Assembly (NCBI GenBank): GCA_011525695.1
Contig: WYBX01000139.1
Span: 1-64,000 of the forward strand
Direction: 5' to 3'
Source of the DNA: Verrucomicrobiia bacterium
Lineage (GTDB): Bacteria > Verrucomicrobiota > Verrucomicrobiia > Opitutales > Opitutaceae
Length of the DNA: 64,000 bases
Shown: positions 7,456 to 21,141 of the stretch, in pieces
How positions within the stretch are numbered: position 1 is the stretch's first letter
Layout: every line of letters begins with the position of its first letter
The notes under the pieces: generated by a model
Seen by the model: only the letters and a program-made list of their open reading frames with translations
Told to the model about the DNA's origin: nothing
Databases searched by the model: none
Position numbers and translations under genes: made by a program

Positions 7456-8933
7456 GCCGGCGCCAACCACGGCGGCAGCAGGTGTTTTTGCACCTTGCCC
7501 AGCGCGGTGCGGGGCAGGGCATCGACGCGGACGAAGCCGCGCGGGAGCTTGAATGAGGCGAGTTGCGATTTCAGCGCTGCCAGCAGCGCATCCGAGTCGA
7601 GGGCGCGATCGGAAACGAGGTAGGCAACGGGCACCTCGCCGCGGACCGGGTCCCGGATGCCCACCACGGCAGCCTCGCGGATGTCGGGCTGCTCGAGCAG
7701 CACCTCCTCGATCTCGCGCGGGTAGATGTTGAATCCGCCCGAAATGATCAGATCGCTCCGCCGGCCCTGCAGCGTGATGTACCCATCCGGGGCGCGCACG
7801 CCGAGATCGCCGGTGCGAAACCAGCCGTCGCGCCACGCGGCGGCCGTGGCATCGGGCCGGCGCCAGTAGCCCGCACAGACGTTCGGGCCCTGCACCCACA
7901 GCTCACCGCTGGTGCCGTCGGGCACGGGGCTGCCCGCCTCGTCGCAGATCCGCACGCCGACGTGCGGCAGCGGGAGGCCGACGGTGCCGGGGCGGCGTTC
8001 GCCGGCATAAGGGTTGCCCACGTTCATAAGGGTCTCGGTCATGCCGTAGCGCTCGAGAATGACCGAGCCGTAGAGCCTCCGGAACCGGTCGTGGAGCTCG
8101 GCCGGCAGCGGAGCCGAGCCCGAGACGGCGAGTCGCAGCCGGCCCCCGATCCGCGCCGCGGTCTCCGCGGGCACGTCCGCGAGCCGTACAAAGATAGTGG
8201 GTACGCCGAAGAAGAGGGTCGGCTGGTAGGCCTCGAACCAGCCGGCGGCCTTCGCCTGCTCAAAACGCTCCACCAGCCGCATGTGGCATCCGCTGATGAG
8301 CCAGCAGTGGAGGCCATTGGCGAGTCCGTGGACGTGAAAGAGCGGAAGGACGGCGAGGTAGCGATCGTCGGGTGTGATTTGCCAGCCGACCACGAGGGCA
8401 AGTGCGTTGGTGGCGAAATTGCCGTGTGTCAGCACCGCGCCCTTCGATGCGCCCGTGGTGCCGGAGGTGTAGATGATCGCCAGCGGTGTGGTGGCATCGC
8501 AGGGCACGACCTCGCGAGCCGCCGGTTGTGACCGCGCCTCCGTGTCGAGTTCGTCGACATCCCAGATGGCGGTGCCTCCCGGCAGCAATGTGGCGAGGTC
8601 CCGCGAGGAGACGACAGCGACGGGTGCGGCGTCGGCCAGGATGTGCTTCAGCTCGCGTTCGCGGTACAGCACATTGATGGGCACCAGGACCAGGCCCAGC
8701 TTCACCGCCGCCAGCCAGAGGTCGATCACCTCGACCCGATTGGCGAGGAAGAAGCCGAGCCGGTCACCCCGGCCAAGTCCGCGGGCGCGCAGGAGGCGGG
8801 CGAGCCGGTTGCTCCGCGCCTCGAGATCGCCGAAGCTCAGCTCGAGCCGGCTGCCGTCAGGGAGGTCGCATTCCAATGCGGGCCGGGTGGCGCGACCGAT
8901 CAGGTTGAGGTCAAACAGCGAAAGCAGCGACAT
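7452..8933 (-). CDS. matB: acyl-CoA synthetase, malonyl-CoA synthetase-like
   Basis: The 493-residue protein is an ANL-superfamily adenylate-forming ligase. The P-loop is IIYTSGTTGASKG at residues 153-165, the A5 motif ERYGMTET at 294-301, the hinge region GRRSDLIISGGFNIYP and the catalytic-lysine segment PRTALGKVQK near the C-terminus. The LPLFHVHGLANGLHCWL stretch and overall size resemble MatB, which makes malonyl-CoA from malonate, ATP and CoA. It begins nine bases after the PFOR stop and ends in an ATGA overlap with the MatC-type carrier gene, which supports a dicarboxylate substrate. No malonyl-CoA decarboxylase is seen. Another short-chain acid as substrate remains possible. Confidence 0.8.
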   Translation of the reverse strand: MSLLSLFDLNLIGRATRPALECDLPDGSRLELSFGDLEARSNRLARLLRARGLGRGDRLGFFLANRVEVIDLWLAAVKLGLVLVPINVLYRERELKHILADAAPVAVVSSRDLATLLPGGTAIWDVDELDTEARSQPAAREVVPCDATTPLAIIYTSGTTGASKGAVLTHGNFATNALALVVGWQITPDDRYLAVLPLFHVHGLANGLHCWLISGCHMRLVERFEQAKAAGWFEAYQPTLFFGVPTIFVRLADVPAETAARIGGRLRLAVSGSAPLPAELHDRFRRLYGSVILERYGMTETLMNVGNPYAGERRPGTVGLPLPHVGVRICDEAGSPVPDGTSGELWVQGPNVCAGYWRRPDATAAAWRDGWFRTGDLGVRAPDGYITLQGRRSDLIISGGFNIYPREIEEVLLEQPDIREAAVVGIRDPVRGEVPVAYLVSDRALDSDALLAALKSQLASFKLPRGFVRVDALPRTALGKVQKHLLPPWLAPA

Positions 8934-8942
8934 CGTCCGGCG

Positions 8943-13754
<4,812 letters not shown>

Positions 13755-14284
13755 GGGCGGGGAACTGGCGTCAGGGGAAACGCGCGGGGTTGTGGGGACG
13801 GAATCCGCAAGGGGTTGCGGAGTGGGATTGCCGGGTAAAGTGAGTTGCGATCGAGCCGGAGCGCAAAGGAAAAGAATGTCGTAACCGGGGGTGGGGATGC
13901 ATGAATCCGGTTCTGATCATGGGATTTGAAAACCGAATCCTGGAGGGACGCCCTCCGTGGCGTCCACAAACCCCATGTGACATTCATTCTGCGCAGCTTA
14001 TCGATTTCAATGGCCGTGACGGAGCACGGCCCTCCATGTACGAGGTTCGGAACGTCGCGGCCGGGACGGCCTGCCCTCCGTAGCTTCAGCGAAGGACGGA
14101 GCACGGCCCTCCATAAATGCGCTCTTGAATCGAGGATTCGAAGACCCATACGCCACGGGCAGGCGTGGCCACGGCGTCCCGCCGTGGCGGTGCGTTCCGG
14201 AACGTTTCTCAGTGGCGAGACGCCGCTGCCACTTGCGATCTTCGTGTCGTCCAAAGACGCGATGGGGAAAATCGTTCCACGCGG
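13755..14284. repeat. intergenic region with composite palindromic repeats
   Basis: This 530-base stretch has no gene that I can support. A family C palindrome (CTGGAGGGACGCC facing GGCGTCC) is at 13940-13966 and is followed after a CTGCGCAGCT-containing spacer by a family B palindrome (GGCCGTGACGG facing CACGGCCCTCCAT) at 14010-14038; the same composite occurs at 42272-42370 and, inverted, at 22971-23069. Another partial family B copy is at 14091-14114. Bases 14168-14200 hold a further GC-rich inverted sequence (GGCCACGGCG/CGCCGTGGC). The promoter of the nifJ operon must lie in or near the 13755 end. Confidence 0.8.
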
Positions 14285-16390
14285 TTACCTCGATCCGTGC
14301 TTCTGCATCCGGCCGCTCAGCAATTCCGCCACGAGCGCATCGGCATGGTAGACCTGCTTCATCGCCTCGATGATGGCCCGGGCGTCGACACTTAGCGTGC
14401 GGGCCTGCACATCCTCGTAGACCAAGTCGCCGACGAGGCTCTGCAGATTGCCGTCGAAGATGATGCCGACGAATTCCCCGGCGGTGTTCACGACCGGGCT
14501 GCCGCTGCTGCCGCCGACGGTATCGGGCGTGTGGACGAAGTTGAACGGCGTGCTGAGATCGAGCGCGGACTTTCGCTCGAACCAGCGGGGTGGCAGGTTG
14601 AACGGCTCGCGATTCTCATGAGCCGCGTTGCGTTCATAGAGACCCGCAAACTGCGTGTACGCCGGAATCCTGCGCCCCGCCTCCTCGTAGCCCTTCACCG
14701 GACCATAGCTGAGACGGAGCGTGAACGTGGCATCCGGCGCACGCGTGTTACCCTCCAGGGCAAACCGGGCCCGCTCGATCACTGCGTGGGCCTGCTGCTT
14801 GATCTCCTCGGCGGCGTCCCATTGCCGGCGCAATTCGCGGGACTCGGCGTCGACGAGCCGCGCCAGCTCGATCAGCGGATCCCGGGCGGCTTTCACGGCG
14901 GGGGCGCCGCCATCGTAGAGCTGCTTGCGGAATGCGACATCGCGCACCCGGGTGCCGTGGATCAAGGCGGCGGCGCGTTCCCGGGGCGACTGGCCGGCGA
15001 GGACGCGCTGGACGAGTGGGCTTTCAAAGCCGGCCTGCTCGGCCAGCAGGGTCAGCGAGTCTGCCAGCAGGAGGATTTCCAGATCGGGATAAATCGGCTG
15101 TTCGGAGAACAGCGCGAGTTCCAGCGATTCCCGGCGGGCGTCGCCGAATTCCTCGAGCCGCCCGCCGTTCGGCTTCGGTCGCTCATCGGCCGCCCGGAGC
15201 AGTCGCCGCGCGATGCGGAACGACTCGCTGAAGAAGGCATGGCCGCTTTCGAGCAGCCGGTATTGGCGGTAGATCTTCGCCTGGAGATCCGTGGCTTCGG
15301 CGATCCGGTCGAATGCGGCCAGGATCTCGCCGCCGCCCGGCAAGTCGCGGGCCTGCTCCTTGAACGCCTTCTCCTCCGCGGCCCTGGCTCCCATGATCGC
15401 GGGCGAATACAGGCCGGCCTGGAGCCCGTCGTGCACCTTGCGGGAATTCTGAAAGCTGAAGAGATCCTCCTTGGCGCGGCGGGCATTCTCCTCGCTGCGC
15501 GCGCTCCAGTTGGCCAGCAGCACCTCGACCCGCTTGATCCACGGCACGACATACGGATACTGCACATCGCGCAGCAGTTCGAGTTCGGCCACCGTGAACT
15601 GGCGGTTGGTGCTGCCCGGATGACCGGAAACGAACGTGAGATCGCCCTCGCGGGTGCCCTCGCGCGACCAGGTCAGGTAGTGCTCGATCTTCGCCGGCCG
15701 GCCGTTCTCGTACGCGCGGTACACGGCCACATCCAGGCAGAAGCGCGGAAACTCGAAGTTGTCCGGATCGCCGCCGAAATACGCGATCTGCTGCTCGGGC
15801 GCCCACACCAGCCGGACATCGGTGTACCGCTTGAAGCGGTAAAGATGATAGGCCGCGCCCTGGTAGAGGGTCACGACATCGCTGCGCAGGCCGGTCTCCC
15901 GCAGCGATGCGGCCTCGATCTCAGCGATGACATTCCGCCGGGCCGCGGCCGCCGCCTCGCCGGTTGCGCCCGGCGGGAGCGCGGCGTTGACGCGATCGGT
16001 GACGTCGGTGATCGACTGGAGGACGTTCAGCTCGAGGTCCACCGCCTTCATTTCCGCGGCGAGATTTGGCGCATGGAACCCGTCGCGCAGGAGGTTGTTG
16101 TTTTCGTCGCCGAGCTTCTGCAGGTCGCTCGCGGCGACGTGGTGGTTCGTGATCACGAGCCCATCGGCGGAAACGAAGGAGCCCGAGCCGCCGCTGTTGA
16201 AGCGGACCGAAGCCTTCATGAGGTGCTCGAGCCAGGCATCGGTGAGGTCGAAGCCGTACTTTGCCTTGATTTGGTGCCGGGGCGGGGCGGAGTAGAGCCA
16301 CATGCCCTCGTCGGCGCGGGCTCCGGGAAAACTGGCGCCGAGCAGGAGCACGATGCCGAGCCCAAGATGGGAGCGGGAGTGCGATTTCAT
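14285..16390 (-). CDS. S46-family dipeptidyl-peptidase (DPP7-like)
   Basis: This 701-residue exported protein belongs to the S46 family of chymotrypsin-fold dipeptidyl peptidases. The catalytic His lies in LVITNHHVA (residues 79-86), the Asp in FGGDPDNFEFPR and the Ser in VGGSSGSPVVN near the C-terminus. The residue after FD in IIFDGN is Gly, as in DPP7, rather than the Arg that gives DPP11 its acidic preference; hydrophobic P1 preference is therefore inferred. A signal peptide covers residues 1-26. The ATG at 16390 puts it at the very N-terminus; the frame is open to a GTG at 16411. It is divergent from the M16 peptidase gene, suggesting shared use in periplasmic peptide breakdown. Confidence 0.92.
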   Translation of the reverse strand: MKSHSRSHLGLGIVLLLGASFPGARADEGMWLYSAPPRHQIKAKYGFDLTDAWLEHLMKASVRFNSGGSGSFVSADGLVITNHHVAASDLQKLGDENNNLLRDGFHAPNLAAEMKAVDLELNVLQSITDVTDRVNAALPPGATGEAAAAARRNVIAEIEAASLRETGLRSDVVTLYQGAAYHLYRFKRYTDVRLVWAPEQQIAYFGGDPDNFEFPRFCLDVAVYRAYENGRPAKIEHYLTWSREGTREGDLTFVSGHPGSTNRQFTVAELELLRDVQYPYVVPWIKRVEVLLANWSARSEENARRAKEDLFSFQNSRKVHDGLQAGLYSPAIMGARAAEEKAFKEQARDLPGGGEILAAFDRIAEATDLQAKIYRQYRLLESGHAFFSESFRIARRLLRAADERPKPNGGRLEEFGDARRESLELALFSEQPIYPDLEILLLADSLTLLAEQAGFESPLVQRVLAGQSPRERAAALIHGTRVRDVAFRKQLYDGGAPAVKAARDPLIELARLVDAESRELRRQWDAAEEIKQQAHAVIERARFALEGNTRAPDATFTLRLSYGPVKGYEEAGRRIPAYTQFAGLYERNAAHENREPFNLPPRWFERKSALDLSTPFNFVHTPDTVGGSSGSPVVNTAGEFVGIIFDGNLQSLVGDLVYEDVQARTLSVDARAIIEAMKQVYHADALVAELLSGRMQKHGSR

Positions 16391-16614
16391 AAGGGGAAAA
16401 CCTGTGCCCACCGCCGTCCCAAAATCCAGTCTGAAGCGCGCAGCGGGTCCTGCCGCCCGCCTTCGGCCTGCCTCACTCTTTCTCTTGAATCTTTCTCTCT
16501 ATCTTTCTCCCGCCTTCGGCTTCGGGAGAGAACGATCAAAGCGAAAGGCCATGCCCCCAAACCCGCACCCCGGAGTTGAAGTCTGGCAAAGTTGGCACAG
16601 GGTTCCGAACGCGC
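16391..16614. promoter_or_regulatory. divergent promoter region between two peptidase genes
   Basis: These 224 bases separate the start codons of the S46 and M16 peptidase genes, so promoters for both must lie here. The middle part is rich in CTTTCT/CTTGAA tracts on the plus strand with the hairpin-forming words CCGCCTTCGG. I can see no clear operator or convincing -35/-10 pair. Confidence 0.5.
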
Positions 16615-19515
16615 ATGGTGTTGTCGTCGCTCATCCCCAACGGACCCCGCTGGCTCCTCCCCTTTCTCGCAATTGCCGCAGCTTCACCGGCCTTCGGCGC
16701 TTTCGGCTTCTTCCGGAGCGCCCCCGAGGTGGTGAGCCCCCGCTCCGGCAAATGGGCGCACGAGGGGGCGGCGGTGGAGCCGGACCCGCGCGTGATCTGG
16801 GGCCGGCTCGACAACGGTTTCCGCTATGCGCTGCTGCCGCATCACGGGGTGCCCGGCCGGGTTTCGCTCCAGCTGGTCGTCCTCTCCGGCTCGATGGACG
16901 AACGGCCGGACGAGCTCGGCATGGCGCATTACCTCGAGCACCTCGTCTTCGGCGGGTCGCGCAATTTCAAGGCCGAGGACATGGTCGCGCTGTTCCAGCG
17001 GCTGGGCGTTGAGTACGGCAGCGACGTCAATGCGAACACCACGTTCGACTCCACCACCTACAAGCTGGATTTCCGGGAGAACGATCCCGCCCTGCTGCGC
17101 GATGGGCTGCGGCTTTTCCGCGACTTTGGCGACGGCGTGACCCTCGCCCCCGAGGTGATCGAGCAGGAGCGGCGGGTGGTGCGGGCGGAGATCCGGAACC
17201 GCAACACCCTTTCCGGCCGCCAGCAGCAGGCCTCGATGCCGATCATCTTCCGCGGCCTCAAGTTCACCGAGCGGATGCCGGGCGGCAGCGAGGCGCAAAT
17301 CGCCCGGTTCACGCGCGAACAGTTCCTCGCGTACTACCGGCGAAACTACCGGCCCGATCTGATGGTGCTCGTCGGCGCCGGTGACTTCGATCCCGCCGCG
17401 CTGGAGGCGGAGACGAGGCGGATTTTCGGCGACATGGTGCGGCCGCGGGAGCGAATCCCGGAACGCGACGAGGGGAAGCTCGACGACCGCGGAATCCGCG
17501 CCGGTGTCTTCCGGATCAATGGCGTCTCGTCGGCGATGGCGGAGGCGGCCTCCGTGCAGTCACTCGCGGGCCGGACGGAGAGCCGTGAGGCCCTGGTGGA
17601 GCGGCAGCGGCGCGAGTTCGTGATGAATGTTTTCGCCGAACGACTGCGCAACGGGATCACCCGCGGAGGAGGCGCCGAGGCAGCCTACGAGGAACTGCTC
17701 GGCAACGGGGTGGCGATGGCTTCCGTCCAGGTCGGGGCGAAGGACTGGACCCACGGGGTCCGCTCGCTCGACGAGATGATTCGGCTGACGCTGGAACGCG
17801 GGCTCGACGCGAGCGACGTCGAGACGGCACGCCAGCGGCAGCTGCGGATGGCGGCGCACATGCTGGCGCAGCTGCCCACGCTGGATCCCGGGGTGCTGGG
17901 TGACGGGTTGGTGGAGTCGATCACCGCGCACACCGTGTTTGTGGGATTCGACCGGCGGTTCACCTGGATGCGCGAGTGGCTCGAGCGGATGAACCCCGCG
18001 GAGGCGCAGGAGGTGTTCCGTGGCCTGTGGGACCTCAACTCGATGGCCTTTCACGTCTCGGGCGGACTCGGGATCGACGTCACGGCGGACAAGGTGGTGG
18101 AGGAGGTGCAGAAGGCGCGGCGCACGGGTTTCAGCGGCACGCTGGCCCGGCAGCGCCAACCCACGCCCTACCGGCTGCCGCGCTGGCGGGGGTCGCCGAC
18201 GGAGGTGATTGAGCGGCGGGAGCTGCCGCAGCTGAACGCGCAGCTGATGCGATTCGGCAACAATGTGCGGCTGAATTTCGTCCCCAGCCAGCAGGAGCCG
18301 GGGCTTGTCCGGGTGCTCGTGCGGGTCGGGGCCGGGCTGCTCGAGATGCCGGGCAACAAACCGGCGCTGAAGGAATTCGGACTCAACACGCTGCTCGCGA
18401 GCGGCTCCGTGCACTTCCGGCCCGAGCAGCTCAACGGGCTGATCGAGGATCGGTTTCTCGAATTCAGCTTCGATATCGCGGATCGCGATGCCTTCACGTT
18501 CCGCGGGGCGATGGCGGTGGAAAACCTGGAACCGTTCCTCGCGATCGTCGCGGACATCCTGCACGCGCCGAAATTCAACAGCTATGTCCACAGCGACACG
18601 CGGCTTCGGGCGGCGATGAGCCGCGCGGCGGACAGTGTCGGCATGCAGGACGGGATGCGGGAGCTCACCGACTACCTGTTCAAGGGCGACCCGCGGTTCA
18701 CCTGGGGTTCGCCGCTCGATTACATGTCGATGAGCGTGGTCGACGTCCGCCGCTGGATGGAGGAGCCGCTGACGAGCGGCTATGTGGAGGCGACGATCAT
18801 TGGCGACCTGCCGGAGGCGGCGGCGGTGGGGACCGTTGCAAACACGCTTGGGACGCTGCCCTCACGCGCGGAGCAGAAGCGGCTGACGGCGGAGCCGAAC
18901 CCGGTGGTGGTGACGGCGCCGGCGGGTTTTCACCGGATCGAGTTCGTGGGCGAGCAGAACATGGGGCTGGTGGTCGGCACGTGGCCGGTGACCGAGCCGC
19001 TGCGGATCCGCGATCAGGCGGCGCTGGAGCTGCTGGCCAAGATTCTGGAGATCCGGATACGCGGCGAGGTGCGCGAGAAGCTGGGGCTGGCCTATTCGCC
19101 GATGGCGAGCTTCCAGGCCTTCGATGGGTTCCGGGCATTCGCGATGATGCGGGCCCAGATCGATTCCGCGCCGAACGACTCGGGGCAGGTGGCGCCGCTG
19201 GTCGAGCAAATCGGGAGCGAGGTGGCGCAACGGGGCGTGGGTGAGGGCGAGTTCATGGGCGCCCGCGGCATCCTGAAGGGCCAGTTGCGGCAGGCGTTTC
19301 GGGAGAATGGTTTTCTCATCACGATGCTGATGCGCGCCCAGGAGCGGCCGGAGGAGATCGAGGAGATTGTGGCCCTGCATGGGGGCTTGATGGACACGAT
19401 CACCCTGGAGGAGGTGAATGCCTGGGCCGCAAAGGCGCTCCGGCCGGAAAATTGCCGGACCACCGCCATCGTGCCGAAGGCATTCGTGGGCGTATTCGAC
19501 GCGGCACCGCTGTAG
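16615..19515 (+). CDS. M16-family (insulinase/pitrilysin) metallopeptidase
   Basis: The 966-residue protein has the inverted zinc motif HYLEH at residues 105-109 and, about 76 residues later, the distal zinc-ligand Glu in VVRAEIRNR. Its length corresponds to a pair of N- and C-terminal M16 halves fused in one chain, as in bacterial zinc proteases of the insulinase group. A signal peptide (PRWLLPFLAIAAASPAFG) at residues 11-28 indicates export. The frame is open upstream to a TTG at 16576; the ATG at 16615 fits the signal peptide. It probably cleaves peptides in the periplasm alongside the divergent S46 peptidase; the substrate is unknown. Confidence 0.92.
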   Translation: MVLSSLIPNGPRWLLPFLAIAAASPAFGAFGFFRSAPEVVSPRSGKWAHEGAAVEPDPRVIWGRLDNGFRYALLPHHGVPGRVSLQLVVLSGSMDERPDELGMAHYLEHLVFGGSRNFKAEDMVALFQRLGVEYGSDVNANTTFDSTTYKLDFRENDPALLRDGLRLFRDFGDGVTLAPEVIEQERRVVRAEIRNRNTLSGRQQQASMPIIFRGLKFTERMPGGSEAQIARFTREQFLAYYRRNYRPDLMVLVGAGDFDPAALEAETRRIFGDMVRPRERIPERDEGKLDDRGIRAGVFRINGVSSAMAEAASVQSLAGRTESREALVERQRREFVMNVFAERLRNGITRGGGAEAAYEELLGNGVAMASVQVGAKDWTHGVRSLDEMIRLTLERGLDASDVETARQRQLRMAAHMLAQLPTLDPGVLGDGLVESITAHTVFVGFDRRFTWMREWLERMNPAEAQEVFRGLWDLNSMAFHVSGGLGIDVTADKVVEEVQKARRTGFSGTLARQRQPTPYRLPRWRGSPTEVIERRELPQLNAQLMRFGNNVRLNFVPSQQEPGLVRVLVRVGAGLLEMPGNKPALKEFGLNTLLASGSVHFRPEQLNGLIEDRFLEFSFDIADRDAFTFRGAMAVENLEPFLAIVADILHAPKFNSYVHSDTRLRAAMSRAADSVGMQDGMRELTDYLFKGDPRFTWGSPLDYMSMSVVDVRRWMEEPLTSGYVEATIIGDLPEAAAVGTVANTLGTLPSRAEQKRLTAEPNPVVVTAPAGFHRIEFVGEQNMGLVVGTWPVTEPLRIRDQAALELLAKILEIRIRGEVREKLGLAYSPMASFQAFDGFRAFAMMRAQIDSAPNDSGQVAPLVEQIGSEVAQRGVGEGEFMGARGILKGQLRQAFRENGFLITMLMRAQERPEEIEEIVALHGGLMDTITLEEVNAWAAKALRPENCRTTAIVPKAFVGVFDAAPL

Positions 19516-19589
19516 GTAAACGCAGCGACGACGAACCGCGCAGCGGGCCATGCGTGCCCACCTCGGACTGACGGATCGATTCAGTTGGG

Positions 19590-19607
19590 AACCGCGAAGC
19601 AGCGGTT
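19590..19607. terminator. possible bidirectional terminator hairpin
   Basis: AACCGC at 19590-19595 pairs with GCGGTT at 19602-19607 around a six-base loop, between the convergent ends of the M16 peptidase and sufS genes. There is no T-run on either side, so its function is only suggested by position. Confidence 0.3.
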
Positions 19608-19651
19608 GAACTGCATGATCTGCGCACCCGCCTTGCGAGATTCGCAACGAC

Positions 19652-20884
19652 TCACGCTCCGCCGAAAAACTTCAGGATCCGCTGGAGGCTTTTCACCAGG
19701 ACGTCGATTTCCGCCTCGGTGTTGTACACGTAGAAGCTCGCGCGCGTCGTGCTGGTCAGCCCGAGTTTCCGCATCAGCGGCTGGTTGCAGTGATGGCCGC
19801 CCCGCAGCGCAATCCCATCCTCGTCGGCGAACGTGACGACATCGTGCGCATGCACATCCGCAAAGGCGAAGCTCACCAACCCGCCCCGCCCGCCGCGCGG
19901 ACCGATGATCCGGATACCGGGCAGCGCGGACAATTTTTCGTAGGCAAGCTGGCCGAGCGCGTTGTCGTGCCTGGCGATTGCCTCGCGACCCAGCCTGTCC
20001 AGGTAATCGCAGGCCACCGCGAGCCCGATGGCGCCCGCGATGTTGGGTGTGCCAGCCTCGAAGCGTTCCGGTGCCGGCTTCCACCTCGCGCCGTCATAAT
20101 CCACGCTGACGACCATCCCGCCGCCGGTTTCCGTCGGCCCGAGCCGATCGAGCAGCGTGCGCCGGCCATAGAGGACCCCGATCCCGGTCGGTCCGCACAT
20201 CTTGTGGCCGGAGAAGGCCAGGAAATCGCAGCCGAGCGCGCGGACATCCACCGGCATGTGGCCGATCGACTGCGCGGCATCGATCACCGTCAATGCCCCG
20301 GCCGCGCGGGCGCGCTGGCACAGTTCCATCGCCGGGTTGATGGTGGCCAGCGTGTTCGACATGTGGGTGAAGGCGAAGACCTTCACCTGCGGAGTGAGCA
20401 GCCGATCGAGGGCATCCAGGTCGAGCCCGCCTTCCGCGTCGACGCCGAGCACCGGCACATGCCGGAGGATTGCCCCGGTGGCGCGGGCCACCTGCTGCCA
20501 CGGCACGAGGTTCGAATGGTGTTCCATCTCGGTGGCGAGAATCACATCACCGGGCTTGAGCAGGCTGGCAAAGCTGCGGGCAACGATGTTGATCCCCTCG
20601 GTCGTTCCGCGCGTGAAGATGATTTCCGCCGGATCCGCGGCATTGATGAACCGGGCGATCCGGGTCCGCGCGCCCTCGTAGCCGTCGGTCGCGCGCATCG
20701 ACAGCGCATGGAGCCCGCGATGCACATTGCTGTTGTCGCTTTCGTAGTAGCGGACGAGCGCATCGATCACCACGCGCGGCTTCTGGGCGGTGGCGCCGTT
20801 ATCGAGGTAAACGAGCGGCTTGCCGTGGACCGTCTGCTGCAGGATGGGAAAATCGGCGCGAACGCGGGACCAGTCGGCAGCCAT
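19652..20884 (-). CDS. sufS: SufS-type cysteine desulfurase
   Basis: This 410-residue fold-type I PLP enzyme removes sulfur from cysteine for Fe-S cluster assembly. Group II (SufS/CsdA) features are VYLDNGATAQKP, SNVHRGLHALS, TEMEHHSNLVPWQ, the PLP lysine in FSGHKMCGPTGIG and the catalytic cysteine in RGGHHCNQPLM. The frame extends upstream to 21076 through a Pro/Ala-rich stretch with another ATG at 20977; the ATG at 20884 (MAADWSRVRADFPIL) matches the usual start. The partner scaffold SufU is encoded 1.5 kb away on the same strand, with a sulfatase maturase gene in between on the other strand. Confidence 0.93.
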   Translation of the reverse strand: MAADWSRVRADFPILQQTVHGKPLVYLDNGATAQKPRVVIDALVRYYESDNSNVHRGLHALSMRATDGYEGARTRIARFINAADPAEIIFTRGTTEGINIVARSFASLLKPGDVILATEMEHHSNLVPWQQVARATGAILRHVPVLGVDAEGGLDLDALDRLLTPQVKVFAFTHMSNTLATINPAMELCQRARAAGALTVIDAAQSIGHMPVDVRALGCDFLAFSGHKMCGPTGIGVLYGRRTLLDRLGPTETGGGMVVSVDYDGARWKPAPERFEAGTPNIAGAIGLAVACDYLDRLGREAIARHDNALGQLAYEKLSALPGIRIIGPRGGRGGLVSFAFADVHAHDVVTFADEDGIALRGGHHCNQPLMRKLGLTSTTRASFYVYNTEAEIDVLVKSLQRILKFFGGA

Positions 20885-21141
20885 GGCGGACGAAGGGCTG
20901 CAGGCCTGCTCCTGCCCGCCGTGGATAGTGGGCGGTGCGGGAGGCACGGTCGTGGGCGGTGCAGAAGGCGCAGTCATCGGTCGAGCAAGGAGGAAAAGGG
21001 AAGGGGCGGCGGCCCGGGTGTCACCATCCGAGTTTTCCCGGGGTTGGCAAATCCCGCGCGGACTTCTGCAAGCCACGCGCAGTGCGGTGGCGGGTCGGCG
21101 GCTAGGATGGGCGAATCGCCTCCCCTCCCATCATCGTTCCC